Positions 43,080 through 52,553 are shown, counted from the first letter of the stretch. The stretch: 64,000 nt of DNA from Nanobdellota archaeon (GCA_021836125.1 JAKBJF010000001.1:93363-157362), one strand, 5' to 3'. Numbers and translations are program-made. The notes: generated from the letters alone by a model not told the origin.

Positions 43080-43867
43080 AAACTTATAACCCTTGCTTCC
43101 CCGTAACTGTCCAGGACGTTATTAAGATAGTGGATCGGAAGGAACATCTCTCTACCGTAGAATGTCGACATCAAATCCGAGGGCAGATATATGCTAGTAA
43201 CGTTCTGATACGCAAACACGACGCCGTTAACGAAGCCTAAGCTGCTGGAATTCGCGAACGACGGCAGGTACGTAGAGTTCTGGCCGTTGTATAAGATACT
43301 GGCGTTAAGTATAGAAACATTGCTTGCGCCGGGAAGCCGGATTATGTTTTCGTATCCCAGAACCGCCTTGCCGAGCGTAAGTTCGCATATGCCGAAAAGA
43401 TCAGTTGAACTTTCGGCTACTGAACAGTTCTTGTATCCGGAGCCAACGCTCGCGCTAACAAAATAAGGACTGAAATCGACTATAGTGAAATTCGGTGCCC
43501 CGGAGAGGCTCTCAAGATGCGGCAGGTAATTCAGCTGCGCCATATCTATAAGTACAAACTGTGCATTCCCTGCGGTGTTATTGGAAAGAAGCGCGTCGGC
43601 ATATTCCGTGTCGTTCTCAATTACGGTATTCCCGTTTATGGCCAACTGCTCAGCGTAACTGTAATATTGAGACGGGACCAATATCGTTTTATTCGTGTTT
43701 ACCGCGTTGAAATATTCGAGAGCGTACATTACGTCATTAGGCACAGAAACCGTTTTTTGCTGGCCGGTGTTCCCATTGGACATAAACATGTAAACGACGG
43801 CTACAATGACTACGATAACTATAGCAACAGATACGTTCAGTGCGTTCAATCTTATCTTCATAAACAA
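43073..43867 (-). CDS. Secreted or membrane-anchored hypothetical glycoprotein
   Basis: This 264-aa protein has one N-terminal membrane helix (about 12-30) and an extracytoplasmic domain with many NxS/T sequons. The layout ALEYFNAV...ILVPSQYYSYAEQLAINGNTVIEND followed by AQFVLIDM recalls the soluble domain after the WWDYG motif of AglB/STT3 oligosaccharyltransferases, but WWDYG itself is absent and length is far too short. Two Cys (143 and 153 region) may pair. The resemblance is weak; treat it as an orphan surface protein. Confidence 0.55.
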   Translation of the reverse strand: MFMKIRLNALNVSVAIVIVVIVAVVYMFMSNGNTGQQKTVSVPNDVMYALEYFNAVNTNKTILVPSQYYSYAEQLAINGNTVIENDTEYADALLSNNTAGNAQFVLIDMAQLNYLPHLESLSGAPNFTIVDFSPYFVSASVGSGYKNCSVAESSTDLFGICELTLGKAVLGYENIIRLPGASNVSILNASILYNGQNSTYLPSFANSSSLGFVNGVVFAYQNVTSIYLPSDLMSTFYGREMFLPIHYLNNVLDSYGEARVISLV

Positions 43868-43871
43868 GAAA

Positions 43872-44228
43872 TCAACTGTTTTGCGTTGGTTCTTCTTTCT
43901 TCTCTTCCTGTTGAGGTTCGGGCGGCGTTTCCGCAGGAGTCTGCTCAGGTTCAGGTTGCTGTTCTACAGTACCGCTTTCTGCCGGCGGGGTCTCCTCTTT
44001 GGATAGCATGACAAATTTTCTTTTTATTCTCGGCCCAGTAGACCTTCTAATGAATTTTGGCATTCCTTTATATAGTCTGGATCCGTGAATTTTCTTTGCA
44101 CAATCCGGGCAGTAATACATCTTCAGACCGTCTCTAAAAAGATACACCGCGCGGTCCCTTCTCGTTATCTGTCCGCAGGAGCCGCAGCGAACACTGCTGT
44201 TTCTTCCGCGCCTTACATTCTTTGACAT
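43872..44228 (-). CDS. eS26-like zinc-binding ribosomal protein with acidic tail
   Basis: The 118-aa protein begins with about 75 basic residues: SVRCGSCGQITRRDRAVYLF, then MYYCPDCAKKIHG. The two CxxC pairs and the spacing C-x2-C-x8-D-x-A-V match ribosomal protein eS26, found in part of the archaea and in eukaryotes. The last 43 residues are a Pro/Glu/Gln-rich acidic tail unlike the family. The start is divergent from the coiled-coil genes. A generic zinc-ribbon RNA-binding protein is the main alternative. Confidence 0.6.
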   Translation of the reverse strand: MSKNVRRGRNSSVRCGSCGQITRRDRAVYLFRDGLKMYYCPDCAKKIHGSRLYKGMPKFIRRSTGPRIKRKFVMLSKEETPPAESGTVEQQPEPEQTPAETPPEPQQEEKKEEPTQNS

Positions 44229-44421
44229 AAATTATTATTACTTAACATAGACTATATACCTTTAAAAACTTTATTTGCCGTCGCGGCACAAGGTCTGTGA
44301 GCCGCTATTCCGGGAAGAAGGAACCTGAATCCAGCTTTCTTCATAGACAGAAGATATCACGACAAGCGACATTCACACGGCAAATCGAAAGGGATAAAAG
44401 CACAAAACAAATCATATCTTT

Positions 44422-44790
44422 ATGGAGCAGGAAGAGGACCTGATAAAAAGCGTCATAGAACTCCGTGAGGCACTTAAAATATACGACCAGAGGCTCGTTC
44501 AGCTAAAGGGCGCATTGTCTCTAATAGAGCAAAACGGCATGGAAAGAAACAAGGAAATAAAGTCCGCACTGCAGAACATGTCCGCTCAAATGACTTCACA
44601 TACGAATAAAATAGTCGAACTGCAGGACATGGTAGGGCGGCTGGAAAAACAGAGTGAACAGTATGCGAAGATACAAGATGTTAAAGTTATCGACAGGTAT
44701 CTGTCTTTGATAGATCCATCAAGGTTTTTAAGTAAAGAAGATGTTATAAAAATAGTAGAAGAGTACATGAGTGGCAAAAAATGGAGTTGA
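44422..44790 (+). CDS. Coiled-coil hypothetical protein
   Basis: The 122-aa protein is a heptad coiled coil over about residues 5-85 (LIKSVIELREALKIYDQRL, IVELQDMVGRLEKQ), followed by a short helical end (YLSLIDPSRFLSKEDVIKIV). It ends 1 nt before the ATG of the next coiled-coil gene, so the two are surely co-expressed and may interact. No family is recognised. Confidence 0.65.
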   Translation: MEQEEDLIKSVIELREALKIYDQRLVQLKGALSLIEQNGMERNKEIKSALQNMSAQMTSHTNKIVELQDMVGRLEKQSEQYAKIQDVKVIDRYLSLIDPSRFLSKEDVIKIVEEYMSGKKWS

Positions 44791-44791
44791 T

Positions 44792-45457
44792 ATGAGTCTG
44801 CTTGATGCGTTTAAGAAAAAAGACACTAACGAAGCACCGGATATATCCGACATGATCAAAAGCGGCATGAGCGAACAAGATATAATAGACAGCCTAAAGC
44901 AGCAGGGATTCGATAACACATCTATAAAAGCCGCGCTGATAAACAGCAACCTGGAAAAAGCCGGCGATACCGGCCACGACCTTTCAAAGGAAGCGCCACA
45001 ATCTTCTGTTCAGTCTCAAATGAGCATCCCGCAGTCAGCTCCTGCTCCTATGCAATATTCCCAGCCACAGCAGACAGCAATGCCTAAACTCGATACGGGC
45101 AGAGGTTTAACGAGCCAGACGATGGACACTATACAGGGAATACTTGAACAAGTGGTAGAAGAAAAATGGCAATCCGCCGCTTCTGATATGGACACGATAA
45201 AATCAAGGTCAAAAGCAAGCGAAGAACTGCTTACGGGAGTAGGCGACAGAGTAGACAAATTAAATCAAAGGATAGACATGATGCAGGGCGCGATGGCCGG
45301 GAAAGCGGACGAATTCAATAAGACGCTGGCGGACGTAAACATAGAGCTGCAGGCGTTCGAAAAAGTTATAGACAGACTCATACCTACGATAACGGACAGC
45401 GTGAAAGAATTACGAGACCTGATAGAAGACCTGAAGAAAACGAAGCCAAACCAGTAA
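44792..45457 (+). CDS. Hypothetical protein: UBA-like helical unit, linker, coiled coil
   Basis: I start at the ATG 44792, with GGAG 5 nt upstream; a GTG at 44771 would add seven residues. The 221-aa product has an N-terminal three-helix UBA/CUE-like segment (DMIKSGMSEQDIIDSL, GFDNTSIKAALI), a Pro/Gln/Ser-rich linker (about 60-105) and a long coiled coil (about 115-215). The layout suggests a scaffold or adaptor. The UBA resemblance is from pattern only. Confidence 0.65.
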   Translation: MSLLDAFKKKDTNEAPDISDMIKSGMSEQDIIDSLKQQGFDNTSIKAALINSNLEKAGDTGHDLSKEAPQSSVQSQMSIPQSAPAPMQYSQPQQTAMPKLDTGRGLTSQTMDTIQGILEQVVEEKWQSAASDMDTIKSRSKASEELLTGVGDRVDKLNQRIDMMQGAMAGKADEFNKTLADVNIELQAFEKVIDRLIPTITDSVKELRDLIEDLKKTKPNQ

Positions 45458-45506
45458 AATTTACAACTTTTAGAGCATAAATATTAGATACTTTCTATAT
45501 TTAATC

Positions 45507-45788
45507 ATGGTACAAAATGAAAATTTGTCTTACGTAGCTTTAACTTCGGATTATAAGAGCGCAGCCGTACAACTGCAATCATCGGATTACTTTAACAGAA
45601 ATAATTACGAATCAAAAGGCGGGTCGCCTTCTTTCGGATCACGTCTGGACATGATTCTGGCAGGACCTATGCCGGATCCCCAGAGACCTCCCCTCCCTAT
45701 GGGGCCACAACCTCCGGTTCCATTCCCCCTCGGCGGAAATTTGAGCTCATATTTGAACAACAACCCCATAAAGGGATACGCGTTTTAA
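45507..45788 (+). CDS. Proline-rich hypothetical protein
   Basis: The 93-aa protein has a polar, Ser/Tyr/Asn-rich first half and a Pro-rich stretch (PMPDPQRPPLPMGPQPPVPF) at about 53-73. It is probably disordered. A TATA-like tatatttaa lies just before the start. It is followed 13 nt later by another small gene. No family is recognised. Confidence 0.5.
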   Translation: MVQNENLSYVALTSDYKSAAVQLQSSDYFNRNNYESKGGSPSFGSRLDMILAGPMPDPQRPPLPMGPQPPVPFPLGGNLSSYLNNNPIKGYAF

Positions 45789-45801
45789 GCTCTAGTGTTT
45801 C

Positions 45802-46191
45802 ATGGTGCGGCAAACGTGTTCCCAATCGAAACCATCCGACGTAGTAAGTACTCTGGAAAGCATAGTCAAATATCATTTAGACCAATCGGAAGACGATGAG
45901 TCCGACGATTCAGATGATTCAGATGAATCAGAGGAAAATCAAAATCTCTTCTTTTACATAACCTTATCAGCGCTTAATAAAAACAGACTGACGCTCAGCG
46001 ATTTGAACAGCCATTCCAGCAAGATATATTCAAAGATCGGCGAAGGCTACGTCGTGGACAAGAACAACAGACAGGTTTACCATCTTACGGAGAAGGGCAT
46101 TTACACATCACCCCTAATGAGGAAACACGACATAATCGTATCGCTTTGCAACCACATGTTCAACGAGGAACCCGACTCTTCATACGCATGA
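45802..46191 (+). CDS. Hypothetical protein with acidic linker and winged-helix-like end
   Basis: The 129-aa protein has a short helical start, an Asp/Glu/Ser run (DESDDSDDSDESEE) at about 32-45, and a C-terminal half whose helix-helix-strand pattern (LTLSDLNSHSSKIYSKI, YVVDKNNRQVYHLTEKGIY) resembles a winged helix ending in LTEKG, the motif typical of PadR/MarR-like wings. Function is unknown; DNA binding is a guess. Its start spacing suggests co-transcription with the preceding gene. Confidence 0.55.
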   Translation: MVRQTCSQSKPSDVVSTLESIVKYHLDQSEDDESDDSDDSDESEENQNLFFYITLSALNKNRLTLSDLNSHSSKIYSKIGEGYVVDKNNRQVYHLTEKGIYTSPLMRKHDIIVSLCNHMFNEEPDSSYA

Positions 46192-46247
46192 TAAGCGTTT
46201 TTCTCCGAGCCTCTAATTTTAAATAAAGCAAACGCGATTTCTTGTGA

Positions 46248-48287
46248 ATGCGATGGACACTTATAGAGTTAGCCCTGATGCTAGTAAGCATAGCGGTAAT
46301 AGTGCTATTGGTCGGAGTATACAACATCAAAGGGGCTTTTGAAGCGCTAAGACATGCGCAGCTGATATTCTTCGCCTTTGCGGTAATGTCTTTCGTCCTT
46401 TTTACTCTTGCGAAATTCATACCATGGACTTACTTCGTAAGAAAACTGCATCTTAAACAAATGTCAGTGTACCAAAGCATACTCATGATGTATGCGTTCT
46501 TCGGCATGGGGATGGTTATGACGGGAGCTGCGCAGCTCCTGCCTCTTAGATACCTGGACAGATTCAGGAAAAACGCAAGGTTTTCCTCGTTCAGCATGTT
46601 CATTGCGATAAACGGTACAGCAGCACTGTCGGGAGTCGCCATAGCGCTGATATCGTCGATACTTATTTCGACTTACGTAGTGTATCTTTTCGCCGTATTC
46701 GCGGTGTTCTATGCGATGGCTTCCTTGCTCGGCATAAAATGGACCAGCGAGACGCTGCAGAAGTACATAAGCAAAAAAGCAAGGAAGAGCAGGTCCAAGA
46801 CGTTCAAGACCCTGTCGGGATACGTGAACGGGCTGATGAAATACAGAAATTTCCTTTCGCAAAAGAGCTTGATTACCGGGATCCTGTTTTTTTCCCCGTC
46901 GATACTGCTCGAGGGCTCGGTATTGTTTTTTGTCCTTAGCGGGTTCGGACAGTCTCTGCCATTCATCGACGCAATCTTTATCTTTACAGTAGCGGTCACC
47001 ATCGGCGCGGTTTCTTTTCTACCGCTCGGCATAGGTACGATGGACGGCACGATGCTCGCATTTCTGCTAATCTTCGGCGTACCCGGCATAATAGCGATAT
47101 CCACGGTCATAATATTCAGGATACTCAATACGGTCCTAGTCGGGATAACGGGATACGCGTGCTTTTTCATACTTAAGAACCACAAACCAGCGGCCGTCGA
47201 AAACAAGAAAGATCCGCATAGAAAGCCGGTAGTCGGACTGGTATCGATGTCGTTTAAAAAGGATACGGCGATAGGAGTGATGGAATACAGCACCAGAATC
47301 CTGCACGCATTGACAGCATTTTCCAAAAGCATCGTGATAAAACCGATTTTGATCTTCAAGACGAATCTATTCAGCGTACCAGCAGACCGCAACAAGGACA
47401 CAATTTTCTTCAGAACAAAGGCCGCAACGGACGTCGACATTATGCATTATCTGGATTCCGAATTTTTCCCAATAGGCTTATTGATGCACCCGCTGCGACT
47501 AAGAAGGAAACCGGCGGTGATAACCGTTCATGATCTTTTTATACTGCGCGACGACGTGAGCCTGATGGACTTCAAGTCCAGGGTAAGCCCGCTTTTCAGG
47601 CCGATGGTGCGCGTAGCAAACTTTCTAATGAAAATAGGAATAAAATTCGCCATAAAGCACGCGGATGCGATAGTGTGCGTTAGCGACCAGACAAAGAAAG
47701 ACATAAAGAAAAGTTTCAACATCAAGACGCCGATGTATATAATACCTCCTATCATCGGGAAAAATTTCGGTGTAAGGAAAAAACACCACCATGAGAAGAA
47801 GATAATAATAGGCCACATGAGCAGTTTTCTTCCCCATAAGAATACCGATCTTCTTATACGTGCGTTCAGAAAGACAAAGGACCCGCGATTGGAATTGAGG
47901 CTTTATGGGAAATACCTCCCTAAAGATGCAAAGGACGAGCCACGCATAAAATATATGGGCTTCGTCTCGACCGAAAAACTAGCCGATATGTACAATTCTT
48001 TCGACGTTTTCATCTTCCCGTCAATGCGGGAGGGGTTCGGCATGCCGATAATGGAAGCAAAGAAATGCGGAGTGCCCGTCATAACCTATAGAGATGCAAT
48101 CATGCCGCAAATAGTGTCCCGTAACACGATAAGGTTCGGTGACGAGGACGAACTTACAGGGCTCCTGGACGGGAAGGACTGGAAAAAAGTTAATTTAGCG
48201 GAAGCGATCAAAGATTCAAAACATTGCTATGAAGAACCAGTGGCCAAACAGTTGATAAAAGTGTACAATAGTTTAATATCAAAGTAA
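46248..48287 (+). CDS. Fusion of UPF0104/AglD-like membrane domain and GT4 glycosyltransferase
   Basis: The 679-aa protein combines two enzymes usually encoded apart. Residues about 1-315 form an eight-helix UPF0104 (LPG-synthase/flippase-like) domain with PLRYLDRFRKNARFSSF and FLPLGIGTMDGTMLAFLL. Residues about 330-679 form a GT-B glycosyltransferase with HDLFIL, ADAIVCVSDQTKKDI, HMSSFLPHKNTDLLIRAF and MREGFGMPIMEAKKCGVPV. AglD of haloarchaea also couples a glycosyltransferase to this membrane domain, but in the opposite order and with a GT2 domain. A role in lipid-linked glycan or glycolipid synthesis is likely. Confidence 0.85.
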   Translation: MRWTLIELALMLVSIAVIVLLVGVYNIKGAFEALRHAQLIFFAFAVMSFVLFTLAKFIPWTYFVRKLHLKQMSVYQSILMMYAFFGMGMVMTGAAQLLPLRYLDRFRKNARFSSFSMFIAINGTAALSGVAIALISSILISTYVVYLFAVFAVFYAMASLLGIKWTSETLQKYISKKARKSRSKTFKTLSGYVNGLMKYRNFLSQKSLITGILFFSPSILLEGSVLFFVLSGFGQSLPFIDAIFIFTVAVTIGAVSFLPLGIGTMDGTMLAFLLIFGVPGIIAISTVIIFRILNTVLVGITGYACFFILKNHKPAAVENKKDPHRKPVVGLVSMSFKKDTAIGVMEYSTRILHALTAFSKSIVIKPILIFKTNLFSVPADRNKDTIFFRTKAATDVDIMHYLDSEFFPIGLLMHPLRLRRKPAVITVHDLFILRDDVSLMDFKSRVSPLFRPMVRVANFLMKIGIKFAIKHADAIVCVSDQTKKDIKKSFNIKTPMYIIPPIIGKNFGVRKKHHHEKKIIIGHMSSFLPHKNTDLLIRAFRKTKDPRLELRLYGKYLPKDAKDEPRIKYMGFVSTEKLADMYNSFDVFIFPSMREGFGMPIMEAKKCGVPVITYRDAIMPQIVSRNTIRFGDEDELTGLLDGKDWKKVNLAEAIKDSKHCYEEPVAKQLIKVYNSLISK

Positions 48288-48356
48288 TTGCTATTATTAT
48301 TTACGTATTTAGCAACGCTTTAAAAGCCAGTACTTCTATAAAACCTAATACCTGAT

Positions 48357-49553
48357 ATGAGACGGCTTAAAATAGCACTCTATACTGATCATTACCTTCC
48401 CGTTGTTGATGGGGTCGTTAACCAGATAATAAACATCCGAAAAGAACTCGAGTCGCGCGGACACGACGTGTACATTCTTGCGGCCGGCGACGAAAGGACG
48501 CTCGAGGTCGCAAAAACAGATCCCAAGCTGATAGTTTTCAGGGGAATAAGGTTCGCCGACAAGAAATCGACGTTTGCGTTCGATCCGATAGCCTTCTTCC
48601 GTCAATTCTTAGAGCTGCCTAAATTCGATATAGTACACGCACACAGTCCGTTCGTGATGGGAATCTCCGCGGTCATAGTCGCGAAAATAACCGGTGCAAA
48701 GCTTGTAAGCACGTTCCACACGCTGTTCTTCCACGAGACCGCGATGTCAAAGTACATTTCTTATTTCTCAAAATCCCTCTCTTTGAGCAGGGGATTTATA
48801 TCCTGGTCCCAAAAGGCGATGATGGGCTATCTTGCATGGTACTACAAAAAATGTTCATACGTAATAGCGCCGACCGTCTTCATAAAGAACATGCTTCTGA
48901 GAAAAAGGGTGGCTTCTGCAGAGGTCATAAACAACGGACTTGACATGGCTTCGGGCGTTTTGCCGTCAAAACAGGAAGCAAGGAAGCTTCTCGGCATAGC
49001 TCCAAAGGAGAAGATAGTTCTCTTTGTCGGAAGGATAAGCAGGGAAAAGAACCTGCAGGTACTGATACACGCGGGGAAATCGCTGGAGAAACACGGCATA
49101 AAAATAATAATAGCCGGCCAAGGCCCGGACATGGAACAGTGCGTTCAGCTTTCGACGGGATTGGGATTGAAAAACATAAGGTTCACCGGATTCATAGACG
49201 AACAAGAGAAAAAATACTATTACGCCGCCGCAGACGTTTTTTGTAACCCGTCCGATTTCGAGGTGCAGAGCACAGTCGACATAGAAGCAATGTCAATGGG
49301 AACGCCGTTGCTCGTGCCGAAGAATTCATCTCAAGAAGAATTCTTATTCAACGGAAAAGGGGGCGAATCATTCGCTATAGACGACATAAACGACCTATGC
49401 GGCAAGGCGGTGCGCATAATAAAAAGACATAAAAAATACTCTCCGAAGAGCATCGCCAGAAAATTCACGATAAAGAACACCGTCGATAATCTGCTAAGGA
49501 TATACATAAAATCGCTTTCTGAGCGACAGGTAAGTGTAAGAAAATCCTATTGA
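48357..49553 (+). CDS. GT4 glycosyltransferase (PimB/diglycosyl-lipid synthase-like)
   Basis: The 398-aa enzyme has KIALYTDHYLPVVDGVVNQI at the acceptor-side start, HSPFVMG, STFHTLFFHE, LFVGRISREKNLQVLI, and the donor-side EVQSTVDIEAMSMGTPLLV (ExxxxxxxE pattern with Asp and Glu). This fits lipid-anchored sugar transferases that act at the membrane. It follows the fusion gene by 69 nt and may work with it. Its basic C-terminus could bind membrane. Confidence 0.88.
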   Translation: MRRLKIALYTDHYLPVVDGVVNQIINIRKELESRGHDVYILAAGDERTLEVAKTDPKLIVFRGIRFADKKSTFAFDPIAFFRQFLELPKFDIVHAHSPFVMGISAVIVAKITGAKLVSTFHTLFFHETAMSKYISYFSKSLSLSRGFISWSQKAMMGYLAWYYKKCSYVIAPTVFIKNMLLRKRVASAEVINNGLDMASGVLPSKQEARKLLGIAPKEKIVLFVGRISREKNLQVLIHAGKSLEKHGIKIIIAGQGPDMEQCVQLSTGLGLKNIRFTGFIDEQEKKYYYAAADVFCNPSDFEVQSTVDIEAMSMGTPLLVPKNSSQEEFLFNGKGGESFAIDDINDLCGKAVRIIKRHKKYSPKSIARKFTIKNTVDNLLRIYIKSLSERQVSVRKSY

Positions 49554-49603
49554 ACTTCTTGGCGCGACGCTTCCAAAAGTAAAATCACAAAATCGAATCA
49601 TGT

Positions 49604-50887
49604 CTATGGAGTAAGTCTTTCCGGAGTCCTTGGCAGCAGTGTAGCCTCAGCTACGTTCTCCAGATTAAGCATCTGTTTCACTATCCTTTCCAATCCCGTA
49701 CCAGAGCCCCCATGTGGCGGCACGCCGTACCTGAAAAAATCTAGGTAGAACTTGAATTTTTCCGGATCCAATCCCTTTTCTTTTGTCTGTTTTATTAGCG
49801 TTTCGTACCTGTGTTCTCTCTGCGCGAGGGTAGTTATCTCCAGGCCTTTGTATATCATATCGGCCCTGTACGTAACGGAAGGATCTTCCTTCTTCTTCAT
49901 GTGATAGAACTGCGCGATGCTCCACGGGAACTCGGTAAGAAAGAACAGGTCGCTCCCATGTTTTTCTTTTACGTACTGCCCAAGTATCCTTTCACCTTCG
50001 GGGTCGATGTCACCGTCTTCCTTCAATTTTTTACCATATCCTTTGAGGATTTCTCCAGCTTCCTTTATAGTCACGCGCGGGAACGGTGTTTTTGGCGCCT
50101 CGGCTTCTATCCCAAGAGATTTCAAATCCCTGGCATTCTCCTTGTTAACGGCTTTGAAAACGGCGAGCATCATGCGCTCCATTACGCCCATCACGTCTTC
50201 GTAGGAATTTATGAAGCTCATCTCGAGGTCTACGCTGGTGTATTCACAAAGGTGTCTCGTCGTGTGGTGGGGTTCCGCGCGGAAAACCGGGCCGACCTCA
50301 AAAACCTTCTCGAAGCCCGCGGCCATCATCATCTGCTTGTAAAATTGGGGGGACTGTGCTAGGTATGCAGTCTTGTCGAAATAAACGACGGGAAAAACGT
50401 TGGCCCCGCCTTCCGTGGCCTGCGACACTATTTTCGACGAGTGTATCTGGAAGAAACCTTCCTCCTTGAAGAACTCGAAAATGGCGTTTGACACCGTGCT
50501 TTGCACTTTGAAGATTATAGAATTCTTTTCCTTTCTCAGGCTCAAGAAGCGGTAGTCGAGTTCCTTGTCAAGAGACGAAACGACTTCTTTGCTGAGATTC
50601 AAAGGCACTGGCTGTTCGGCTTCCGTAAGAAGTTCTATGTGGGAAGGAACAATCTCGTATCCATTCAGCGCTTTGGCGTTGTCCGCTTTTTTTCCAGTGA
50701 CATGGATTACGGACTCGTTCTTCAGATTCTTGAATTCCGTGAAAAGTTTTTCGTTCTTTTCCTTTGACAGCGTAACCTGGTATCTGCCATTTATGTCCCT
50801 TACTATCAAAAACGCAAGTCCGCCGAGGTTTCTTACCGTTTCAACCCAGCCGCGGAGTGTTATCTCTTTCCCATCAGATGTTAGCAT
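49604..50887 (-). CDS. aspS: Aspartyl-tRNA synthetase, archaeal type
   Basis: The 427-aa class IIb enzyme has an OB-fold anticodon domain (1-100, LRGWVETVRNLGGLAFLIVRD), motif 2 FRAEPHHTTRHLCEYTSVDLE, and motif 3 GGSGTGLERI near the C-terminus. The length is that of archaeal and eukaryotic AspRS, without the bacterial insertion domain. The Trp of GWV and the Lys in NAKALNG match residues I recall from discriminating enzymes, which suggests that it charges only tRNA-Asp; this needs alignment. Confidence 0.96.
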   Translation of the reverse strand: MLTSDGKEITLRGWVETVRNLGGLAFLIVRDINGRYQVTLSKEKNEKLFTEFKNLKNESVIHVTGKKADNAKALNGYEIVPSHIELLTEAEQPVPLNLSKEVVSSLDKELDYRFLSLRKEKNSIIFKVQSTVSNAIFEFFKEEGFFQIHSSKIVSQATEGGANVFPVVYFDKTAYLAQSPQFYKQMMMAAGFEKVFEVGPVFRAEPHHTTRHLCEYTSVDLEMSFINSYEDVMGVMERMMLAVFKAVNKENARDLKSLGIEAEAPKTPFPRVTIKEAGEILKGYGKKLKEDGDIDPEGERILGQYVKEKHGSDLFFLTEFPWSIAQFYHMKKKEDPSVTYRADMIYKGLEITTLAQREHRYETLIKQTKEKGLDPEKFKFYLDFFRYGVPPHGGSGTGLERIVKQMLNLENVAEATLLPRTPERLTP

Positions 50888-51269
50888 ATGATCGATACAT
50901 ACTTTTGAACGTGTTTGTTATTTATATTTCACGTAAAAGAAAAGCCAAGTATCTCCCGGCTACAAGTTTATAGTTTTAAATGCTGAGGTAAACTCTTTTT
51001 GCACATCTTTAATGCAGATACGGCACAGACAACATGAAATACATACAAATAATTCCCAATGCGATTGTTATAAATCGCGAAGCAATATGATTTAGGATAC
51101 CGATACATCCTGGATAAGGCAGCGGCAATCGATTACATCCTCCGTTTTTAGGAGAGCCGCCAAAAATGATAAAGCTAACGCCATTCTTTTATTAATACTG
51201 CATAATAATCCATTAAAATTAGGCATTATAGTGCATAAGATTTAAATATGCAGATTGCTCTATTAGACT
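50888..51269. other. Gene-free stretch upstream of the AAA ATPase operon
   Basis: No convincing frame is seen. tttaaatatg at 51241-51250 is a plausible TATA region about 25 nt before the GTG at 51270. The GC-rich patch at about 51118-51165 has short inverted matches (TCCT/AGGA, GGC/GCC) but no RNA I can name. Confidence 0.4.
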
Positions 51270-52553
51270 GTGGTGTCGATAAATAACATAGCCGAAATAT
51301 CAAAAAGCCAAGAAAAAGACATGAAAGAAAGACTGGCAAGAGGATTCACGCGCCGCGAGCTGAAAATAAGCGAAAACGACATCAAGTTTGACGTCGCCAG
51401 CATTATTACCGGCCCCAGAAGAAGCGGGAAATCCACGCTTGCATTCGCGCTTTTATCTGATCAAGATTTCGCGTATATAAATTTCGATGATGAAAGACTT
51501 TCTGACGTAACCGCAAAGGACCTGGACAAAGTACTGGAAGCGCTGTATTACCTTAAAGGGCATGTGCAACTATTGCTTTTCGATGAAATACAAAATATAA
51601 AGGGATGGGAACTTTTCATATCTAGGTTAGTTGTGTCCAAGAGAGTGATTTTAACTGGCAGCAACTCCTCTCTTTTAAGCAGAGAACTTGCCACCCATCT
51701 CACTGGCAGGCATAAAGAATATGAGTTGTTGCCGTTCAGCTTTAGGGAATTTTTAGATTACAAAAAAGTCCGGCATAACGAAAAAGGAGTGTATACTACA
51801 GAAGAAAAGGCAAATATAATGAGGTTATTGCGTATTCACCTGAAACAAGGTGGCTTTCCTATCGCCATAGATGGTGATTTGAGCAGGATATTAGATCTGT
51901 ATCAAGACATAGTTGAGCGCGACATAATACAAAGATACAAGATAAGACAGTTGGCGAAATTCAAACAGTTTGTGAAATATCTTATTACTAACTCATCTTC
52001 CGAAATAAGCTACAATAAACTTAAAAATATTTTCGGCATAGGCAGCTTTCATACCGTCCAAAACTGGATAGAATTCGCAAAAAACAGCTATCTTACCATA
52101 GTGATAGACAGGTTCTCATTTAAACTAAAGGAATCAATACTCGCTCCAAAGAAAGTATACACTATAGACAACGGGTTTATTACGGAAGTTGCCGGCTCAA
52201 ATGAAATAAGCAAACTTATGGAAAATAGCGTTTTAGTTGATTTGCTTAGGAGGAAAAATTATTTTGAAAAGCCAGCAGAAATAAACTATTGGAAAAATGA
52301 ACGACAGTCAGAGGTCGATTTCTTGCTAAGAGAGGGAAAACATGTAATCTCCCTTATCCAAGTATCGTATGCAAGCGACAGAAAAGACATCAAGGAGAGG
52401 GAGACGAAGAACCTCGTACTTGCTTCGAAAGAGCTGCATTGCAAAAATCTCTTTGTTATAACCTGGGATTATGAAGCTGAAGAAACGATCAATGGAAAGA
52501 AGATAAAGTTTATACCCATTTGGAAATGGCTTCTTGAGGAAGAGGGCTTATGA
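51270..52553 (+). CDS. AAA_14/DUF4143-type ATPase
   Basis: The 427-aa protein has an N-terminal P-loop ATPase: Walker A GPRRSGKST at 48-56, Walker B LLLFDEIQNI, sensor-like VILTGSNSSLLSRELATHLTGR. A DUF4143-like C-terminal part has a nuclease-type strand (NERQSEVDFLLREGKHVISLIQV) with the E-x-D-F pattern. Such proteins are widespread in archaea and their role is unclear. The start is GTG, chosen from TATA spacing; GTG at 51273 is equivalent. The stop overlaps the next ATG (ATGA). Confidence 0.85.
   Translation: MVSINNIAEISKSQEKDMKERLARGFTRRELKISENDIKFDVASIITGPRRSGKSTLAFALLSDQDFAYINFDDERLSDVTAKDLDKVLEALYYLKGHVQLLLFDEIQNIKGWELFISRLVVSKRVILTGSNSSLLSRELATHLTGRHKEYELLPFSFREFLDYKKVRHNEKGVYTTEEKANIMRLLRIHLKQGGFPIAIDGDLSRILDLYQDIVERDIIQRYKIRQLAKFKQFVKYLITNSSSEISYNKLKNIFGIGSFHTVQNWIEFAKNSYLTIVIDRFSFKLKESILAPKKVYTIDNGFITEVAGSNEISKLMENSVLVDLLRRKNYFEKPAEINYWKNERQSEVDFLLREGKHVISLIQVSYASDRKDIKERETKNLVLASKELHCKNLFVITWDYEAEETINGKKIKFIPIWKWLLEEEGL

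Noticed and set aside
51118..51165. Structured RNA in the gap before the AAA ATPase gene
   Set aside because: Only 3-4 bp inverted matches are visible and nothing resembles a known RNA family.
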